Positions 20,661 to 26,241 of a DNA stretch of 26,241 nucleotides are shown one piece after another; position 1 is the first letter of the stretch; each line of letters opens with the position of its first letter. The position numbers and the translations under genes were made by a program. The notes beneath the pieces are model-generated. The model made no database searches. It was not told the origin of the DNA and worked only from the letters and a program-made list of their open reading frames with translations. The stretch is from Globomyces pollinis-pini (lineage: Eukaryota > Chytridiomycota > Chytridiomycetes > Rhizophydiales > Globomycetaceae), in contig MU621323.1 of assembly GCA_025399215.1 (NCBI GenBank), positions 1-26,241 of the forward strand. The letters run 5' to 3'.

Positions 20661-21698
20661 AACTCATCTTAGGATCCATCAATATTGATGATGTATACTC
20701 TGTTCCTCATATTGTTAACCCCGGTGAAACTATTTCATCAGTCTCTGTCAATGTATTTCCTGGTGGTAAAGGTAAGGATTCGTTAGCTCAAAGTCCCAAG
20801 GGGCAAATCAATCAGTCGCATTAGCTCTAGCGGGAGCTAAAGTTGCTCATTTGGGGAAAATTGGTCATGATGGAGACTGGATTAAAAAACTGATGGCTTC
20901 CTATGGAGTGCAAACCGATTTAATCCACGTAGATGATCAAGCAAGAACTGGAAAGGCTATCATTCAAGTTGCCAGTAATGGAGAGAATTCTATTATTTTA
21001 TCACCTGGATCCAACCATTCTATCTCATTGTCAGCTATTTCCAAAGCATTTTCAACAAATGCCTCATTCAATTGGTTATTACTACAAAACGAAATTAATA
21101 TTGACGCTGCAATCCATGCTATTAATCAAAGTCGCCAAACATGTACTATGTTTAAACTTAACCATTAGCAAATGTAATTGTATGTTTAAACCCATCTCCA
21201 TTCCCAGCCAGTTTAAAGAACTGGATGCCTGTAAATTTGGTTGATATCTTGCTGTTGAATGATACTGAATGTAGTGAGCTTTCATTTCAGTACAATGGTC
21301 ATCAACAGGATGATCCAGAAACTCACTTGAAGAACATCATGTTGAATTTACCAACAGTATCGATTGTGGTTGTAACGTTAGGAGGAAATGGTGTGATTTT
21401 TGGCATTAAATCACCAAACACAAAGTTCCCATTAATCCTAAACGTACCAGTTATTCGCGCTGTAAAGGTAGTAGACACCACAGGTGCGGGAGATACTTTC
21501 ACTGGATACTTTGTATCTTCTTTACAATCCTTATCACGAGATGTGTTGGAAATGGAAATCAATACTAATCAACCTGCCATTTTCTTTCGTGTTTTGAATG
21601 CTGTCCAAATAGCTATCAAGGCATCTGGCTTATGTTGTGAACAACATGGTGCTATGGTATCTATACCACGGATAAATGATGTTCTTTACAGCCAATAA
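20657..21698 (+). CDS. Ribokinase (PfkB family)
   Basis: Phosphorylates D-ribose to ribose 5-phosphate for nucleotide synthesis or the pentose phosphate pathway; cytosolic. Exons 20657-20771, 20801-21142 and 21169-21698 give 328 residues; introns are 29 and 26 nt. PfkB signatures: N-I-D-D near the N-terminus (sugar site), P-G-G-K-G-A-N-Q restored exactly by removing intron 1, L-N-P-S-P restored by intron 2, and D-T-T-G-A-G-D-T-F-T-G-Y with the catalytic Asp in G-A-G-D. The length is usual for the family. It lies on the strand opposite to the seven-helix genes and splits their cluster. Two small upstream ORFs run into its start codon. The substrate is assigned from the overall pattern; a related PfkB sugar kinase is the main alternative. 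Confidence 0.92.
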
Positions 21699-21808
21699 AT
21701 TAAACCTCTGTTGAACATCTCCAATACATTTTATTCAAATCAAAATGACTTATTTCATCTATGGGAAACATATATGATCGTTATCGATAAGTTTATAAAC
21801 GTTTAATT

Positions 21809-22762
21809 TTACACGGAAACTCCAGCTTCAGACTGTTTTAATGTTTTCCCTTTTCCTTTAGATCTTACCGTATTGTTCGTTCCAGATTTGACCTCAAACT
21901 TGATTCCTTTGATAGATTCAAAAATTTGGCTGTACAAAAAGATACTAAGGGGTAACACTGCAGTGCTTAATATCAATCCTAGTTCCCCAGCAATGTTTTG
22001 CAATTGCGGTGCATCTTTTCCAAACAGAGCAATTGATCTGCACCATATACCGACAGATATAATCAGTAAAATTGTGAACGTTAAAACCAGGAATATCGAT
22101 TTTTTATAATTCCATTGTGAATTTTGTACGGTACTTTTGGATTTACTTGCGAATTGTTTCATTTTAATTGATAAGTATAGACACTGACATATAACGGTAC
22201 TTTCAGATATAATTGGTAACGCAGATGAAACTGTTCCCCACTATAGTAAATAATAAATATAAATAATTGGTACATTAAATGCAAATTCCCCTAGATCTGA
22301 AATGGGCCAATAAATTAATCCTATAGATTAAAATATATCTTCATTATTACCACCACCAACAACAAAACATATTGAAATTTCAACTATTTGAATTATCCTG
22401 ATTCGTTGTGGTGTAAAGAAGGGTGTGATAACGTAAAACAATTTCATCATTTCCATATTAGAGTACATAAGCAAGAGATGGAATACGAATAGTGGCCAGT
22501 AAGTCACGATTTTCAAAATTCGATAAACTAAATTGTTAATTTTCAATGTGGGGGTAATAATCATGAGAATAAGATTCGCTACATTCAATTCCACTACTAG
22601 AAACTTTAAGGTTAAAACTAAAACTGAATATCTATTCCAATTTTTCCTGTTTCGATTACTGAAGAGACTCCAAATTAAGTTGATTAGTCCAACTAATGAT
22701 GAGATTCCCGTGCATAACAGAGCAATTGTGAGAAGCAATATAATAGTCTCTTGAGTTATCAT
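21809..22762 (-). CDS. Seven-helix membrane protein, paralogue 2 of 4
   Basis: Exons 22762-22351, 22320-22274 and 22240-21809 give 296 residues; introns are 30 and 33 nt. Helices are predicted near 7-32, 45-70, 82-103 and 121-138 in exon 1, with three more in exon 3. Family motifs: S-N-M-E-M-M-K-L (101-108) at the end of helix 3, T-P-F-F-T-P-Q-R-I-R-I-I-Q before helix 4, Y-W-P-I-S-D in the 47-nt exon, S-I-K-M-K-Q-F-A after helix 5, and I-F-E-S-I-K-G-I-K-F after helix 7. The C-terminal tail is long and basic (Lys, Ser, Thr), presumably cytoplasmic and a possible phosphorylation target. Its 3' end faces the ribokinase 3' end at 110 nt. Function unknown. Confidence 0.85.
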
Positions 22763-22805
22763 CTATAAATATATCCAATCGGAAAGGTAATTGTCAAATT
22801 ACTTT

Positions 22806-22811
22806 ACGCGT
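22806..22811. promoter_or_regulatory. ACGCGT hexamer upstream of seven-helix paralogue 2
   Basis: An MluI-box-like hexamer 44 nt upstream of the start of paralogue 2, the same sequence as found just upstream of CCDC40. Significance is uncertain. Confidence 0.2.
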
Positions 22812-22879
22812 TTTTTTGAAATAAAACGAAATTTATACCTATATCTAATATAAAAGGAATGAATTTAAATAAGGTAGAT

Positions 22880-23820
22880 TTATTGTCCTATCGTTATAGC
22901 TTGTTTTGCATCTTCTTGGAAAGCAACTTTTCTAATTGGTGTCAACGATTTTTGAGACATGAGTTTATCAAACTTGATTGCAATAATTGAATCAAAAATA
23001 ATACTATAAGCAAAAACGGTAATAGGCAAAATAGATCCTGAAATGCTAATCAAAAGACCGTTATCTAATATGGTTTGTTTGGATGCATCTTCTTTGGCAC
23101 TGTTTACAATTGCATAGACGGATAGTGCTATCCCAAGTAAATCAAGTGATGTAAACAGGAATATTTTGACTAAAACAATCTGATATTTCCAATCCAGATT
23201 ACTTAATGTTTTTTTATCATTACTGGCAAACTGTTTCATTTTCAATGATATGTATATACATTGCCAGACCACTGCACAAGTTGATAATACATGTAGTAAG
23301 GGAGATACTCTAAGGTACTATAAAATTAATTTAAAAGGTGTACTTCTGCTGCAAAGGGACCAAAGTCAGAAATTGGAAAGTATAGTAGGCCTATCATATG
23401 ATATTATCAATATAGAGTACCTGAACCCAGTATAAAGGACAATATGGTTTCGACTATTTGTATGACTGTGATTCTACTGGATGTGAAGAAAGGTGTGATA
23501 CTGCTCATCAATCGTAACATTTCCATATCGCAAATCATTAAAAGGTAACAGAATGCAAAGGCAGACCACAAACTTAGCAATCTAACGATTCGAAATCCAA
23601 TTTCACTAGCGAATACTGCAGGGTGATAAATTGGAATACTTTCAGCAACCACCGTCAATAATGCCGATAATTTCAAAACAATTAACAGAATATTGTATGC
23701 TTTTCGATAGTGAGAATCTTTGAGTTTCCTTATCTGGATCAGAAGACTTGTGAAACCAATCAAACAGGAAATCGGAAACCAAATTTTAACAAAAAGAAGT
23801 AGAGGAGAATTCCGATCCAT
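22880..23820 (-). CDS. Seven-helix membrane protein, paralogue 3 of 4
   Basis: Exons 23820-23421, 23390-23344 and 23317-22880 give 294 residues; introns are 30 and 26 nt. Shared motifs: C-D-M-E-M-L-R-L (97-104), T-P-F-F-T-S-S-R-I, the middle-exon loop Y-F-P-I-S-D-F-G, then Y-L-R-V-S-P-L-L-H leading into helix 5, S-L-K-M-K-Q-F-A after it, and I-F-D-S-I-I-A-I-K-F at the end of helix 7. Exon 3 is closest to that of paralogue 2, while the C-D-M-E-M-L and P-F-F-T-S motifs match paralogue 4. The spacers to paralogues 2 and 4 are only 117 and 189 nt, so each must have a compact promoter. No enzymatic motif is seen; a receptor or sensor role is inferred from topology. Confidence 0.85.
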
Positions 23821-23879
23821 TAATAATAGTAAATTTGATTATATGTTATATATGAAGGTTAGATTATTTCAAATCTGCT

Positions 23880-23887
23880 TGACGTCA
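23880..23887. promoter_or_regulatory. CRE-type palindrome TGACGTCA upstream of seven-helix paralogue 3
   Basis: A perfect CREB/ATF-type eight-base palindrome, 60 nt upstream of the start of paralogue 3. It is the second copy in the window. Confidence 0.4.
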
Positions 23888-24009
23888 TCTTTGTGTTTCT
23901 CTGTCACCCTCAAGTCCAATATTGCTTATGGTATTTTTTTATATCTATATTATGATATTATATATACTAGTCTCATCTGAAATAAAAATAATCGCAATTC
24001 AAACACATT

Positions 24010-24976
24010 TCATTTATTAATGTCAGTCCCATCGGCTACACGTACTTGCCCAACTTTCGGCGCTGTTTTCTGATTATTAAATTTGATTTCTTTAATGGAC
24101 TGAAATATCAATCCATAAATATGAAGCTTTAAGGTATTGAAACTTGCAACCAACGAAAACATACAGTCTCCGAATAGATTAGCAACCCCTCCTGCAGTTT
24201 CAGAGATTATTGATGCAGCTATAACCAAAACAACGATTCCAATCAAGTCAAGGACCATGAATAGAATAACTTGAGCAACTACTTTATAAAACCTCACCTG
24301 TAGCTTAGAATCATGTTTAGTCTGTAGTGATAATTCCAGCATTTTGTAGGAGATAAACAAGCATTGAATGACCACAAGGATTGATGATAATATATGGAGT
24401 AAAATGGACAGTCGGATATACTAAATTGAATAATTGTACTTTTCTTACCATAAAGGCAAAACTGTCCATGCTTGATAAAGGAAAGTAGAAAATCCCTATT
24501 GTTTTTAATCAACTTGGGATACCTCCACCGAGAATGAATCCAACAATCACCTCAATAGCTTGAATAATAACAATCTTTCTGGATGTGAAAAATGGTGCAA
24601 TGACTTTCAATAATTTAAGCATTTCCATGTCACAAACCATTAGTAATATTGAGATTAGTCCATGTGGCCATCCTGAAAAGAACTTCACAAGACTGTAACC
24701 GAGTCGACTTTTTGGAAAGCATGCTGGAACAAACACTACCAGGGTATTGGTGACAGCAATCTGAAGAGCAAAGTATTTTAATATTAGTAACAGGTAAAGA
24801 TATGTTTGGGAGTAAGCAGAACTCCTCCAATGCATGATTTGTCGAATAAGACTGTACAAACCAATAAGTGATGCCAAGGGAAAACCAATTGATACTGCAA
24901 TCAACATGTTTCGAAGATCATCTGTTGTAGGAGTCATCAGAATTGAAAAGTTAGAATGACGCGATTTCAATGTCAT
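24010..24976 (-). CDS. Seven-helix membrane protein, paralogue 4 of 4
   Basis: Exons 24976-24523, 24495-24449 and 24420-24010 give 303 residues; introns are 27 and 28 nt. It has the longest N-terminus of the family: about 20 polar residues, unless translation starts at Met14. Motifs: C-D-M-E-M-L-K-L (115-122), A-P-F-F-T-S-R-K-I, middle-exon loop Y-F-P-L-S-S, Y-I-R-L-S-I-L-L-H before helix 5, S-Y-K-M after it, and I-F-Q-S-I-K-E-I-K-F after helix 7. Four glycines near the end of helix 4 (F-I-L-G-G-G-I) are shared in part by all members. It is divergent from the membrane gene at 25363. Function unknown. Confidence 0.85.
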
Positions 24977-25362
24977 CCCTTCACATACATTGCAAATGTT
25001 CCACTGTTTATTAAGAGTAGGTCAAACATTTATTATAGAACCATTTACTACCGTTTTGTCATTTTGCGCTTTTGGTTCACAAAACCTTTTAGTTGGTTGA
25101 ACCCGGTCCGACAATGAAATTAAATGACAAAAGCATTAGAACATCACTTGTCCAAATGGTAAATTGAATCTAAGAGAAACACTCGCGGCGGTAATGGTTT
25201 TAATAAAAACCTATTAACCTATTATCTATATCTTTTAACAACATTGTATATATCATGAGCCGAATTGGATTAGAGGGACGTTCTACGGACCGTTCGTGAC
25301 ATGTGAAAGTATTTGGTCCGCATTTATAAACAGCCATTAATCATTAACTGTAGTAATTAAAC
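24977..25362. promoter_or_regulatory. Divergent promoter region of seven-helix paralogue 4 and the tetraspan gene
   Basis: 386 nt without a coding frame. It contains a short GC-rich patch (about 25100-25120) and otherwise AT-rich sequence. A TATAAA lies at 25324-25329, about 35 nt before the plus-strand ATG, and could be a core promoter element. Confidence 0.4.
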
Positions 25363-26117
25363 ATGTCCAAACCCATTGTGAAGTTGCGCAAGTCCTATTG
25401 GTTGATATCAATTGGGATAATTACATTGTCCCTTCTGCTATCTATGTATTTCTTGGTTAGTAAATCTATTTACCGATCAGTGGATTTAACGCTTAGTCAG
25501 TATAGTAATGCTAAAGTTGACTATTTTATTGGCATAAACTCTTTCGAATATCAATTGACTGAAGCCCCAAATGCTATCAGCTCCACTCTCCCAACACAAT
25601 GGACTGAATATTCTTTTGGTACTTATTGTTCATCAATTCGGTATGGAACAAGGCTTAGTAATGGGGATGTGATTGATAGATTCTTCTGTAGTACTATTTA
25701 CTGGTGTGTGAAATGGTGGATTTTGGGATCAATATTGTGTCAATTAGCTGCATTGGCATTAAGTGTTTTACTTGGCATAGTTTGGGATCGGTTTGATAAG
25801 TATTTCAGCCAGTACTTGTTATATGCCAGGTGGTGGTTAACTCTGGGTAAGTTTACGTTTCCTCATCTTATGCATTAGGAATTGCATTTGCAGTAAAAGG
25901 ACATTTATTGTTACATTTAATTGCTGTGGCATTGTTATATTTGTTTGTACTTCAAGACTACATAAAATTTCCCCATACCGTTTCATTTGATTGGGGATTA
26001 CTGATACCTACCCCAGGAATAATAGTAGATCTGATATTTTTGTTTTTGTTTTATCTGCTTCGAAAGAGCACGTATATTCATATCGTCATTACCGACACTG
26101 AATATGGACTGGATTAG
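25363..26117 (+). CDS. Four-helix membrane protein, claudin/SUR7-like
   Basis: Exons 25363-25846 and 25879-26117, with one 32-nt intron, give 240 residues. Helix 1 is near residues 12-33. A long loop of about 75 residues follows, with W-T-E-Y-x-F-G-x-Y-C and a second Cys in R-F-F-C. Helix 2 (about 115-140) and two more helices in exon 2 come next; the C-terminus is short and charged. One long outer loop with W...G-x-x-C...C after the first helix is the plan of the claudin/PMP22/SUR7 superfamily, which in fungi includes eisosome and cell-wall-stress proteins. The resemblance is in topology and loop pattern only, so the family name is tentative. The last 124 bases of the window hold no further gene. 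Confidence 0.75.
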
Positions 26118-26241
26118 GTTTGCAATGGATATAACAAAATATAAACTTAAGTTTTCAATACAAAGTGTTTTGAGTATTAGATATAAAATAATCATTATAA
26201 GAATTTTGATGAGACACTATCTGATTTTTTAAATCTGAAAG

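Larger units (their letters stand above)
19302..24976 (-). repeat. Dispersed tandem array of four seven-helix paralogues
   Basis: Four genes on the minus strand with the same three-exon plan (first exon ending in phase 1, 47-nt second exon ending in phase 0). The ribokinase, on the opposite strand, sits between members 1 and 2. Confidence 0.88.

Noticed and set aside
1..26241. tRNA, rRNA, CRISPR array, transposon ends
   Set aside because: I looked for B-box-like GGTTCGA contexts, regularly spaced repeats and terminal inverted repeats by eye, and found none that could be supported.

Overview
The window comes from the nuclear genome of a flagellated eukaryote, most likely a zoosporic early-diverging fungus (chytrid-, Rozella- or aphelid-type); the lineage is an inference. 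It is AT-rich, gene-dense and spliceosomal. It encodes a clear CCDC40 (an axonemal ruler protein, so the organism makes motile cilia), a fungal-style SH3-DH-PH-PX Rho exchange factor, secreted alpha-carbonic anhydrases and a TANGO2 protein. No bacterial operon structure, tRNA, rRNA or CRISPR array was seen.

The key to reading the window is its introns. Conserved proteins only become continuous if introns of 23-37 nt are removed. I placed 45 of them in 13 genes; mean length is about 29 nt. They have GT...AG ends, mostly TAG acceptors, and often a TAAC or TAAT branch-like motif a few bases from the 3' end. Most apparently separate small open frames here are therefore exons of larger genes.

Layout. 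1-1174: 3' part of an intronless, relatively GC-rich gene with a PD-(D/E)XK nuclease-like core (+). 1614-2534: intronless protein with a dynein-AAA-like C-terminal half (+). 2656-6120: CCDC40, 14 exons (-). 6480-9756: SH3-DH-PH-PX RhoGEF, 12 exons (+), sharing a promoter region with CCDC40. 9757-10094: one doubtful ORF. 10095-11006: signal-peptide-bearing SGNH/GDSL esterase with a GPI-like tail (-). 11007-12379: long gap with a decayed-looking coding stretch. 12380-14939: WD40 plus coiled-coil protein, 4 exons (-). 15169-16040: TANGO2 (-). 16624-16872: small protein with a mitochondrial-type leader (+). 16948-17944 and 18232-19157: tandem alpha-carbonic anhydrases (+). 19302-24976: four paralogous seven-helix membrane proteins (-), interrupted by a ribokinase on + at 20657-21698. 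25363-26117: four-helix claudin/SUR7-like membrane protein (+), running nearly to the window end.

The second half is rich in surface proteins: two secreted carbonic anhydrases, four seven-helix proteins, a tetraspan protein and a possibly anchored esterase. This would fit a cell that senses its surroundings, but the functional link is inference. The two most notable observations are the ultrashort intron population and the tandem seven-helix family, whose members all share the same three-exon architecture with a 47-nt middle exon.
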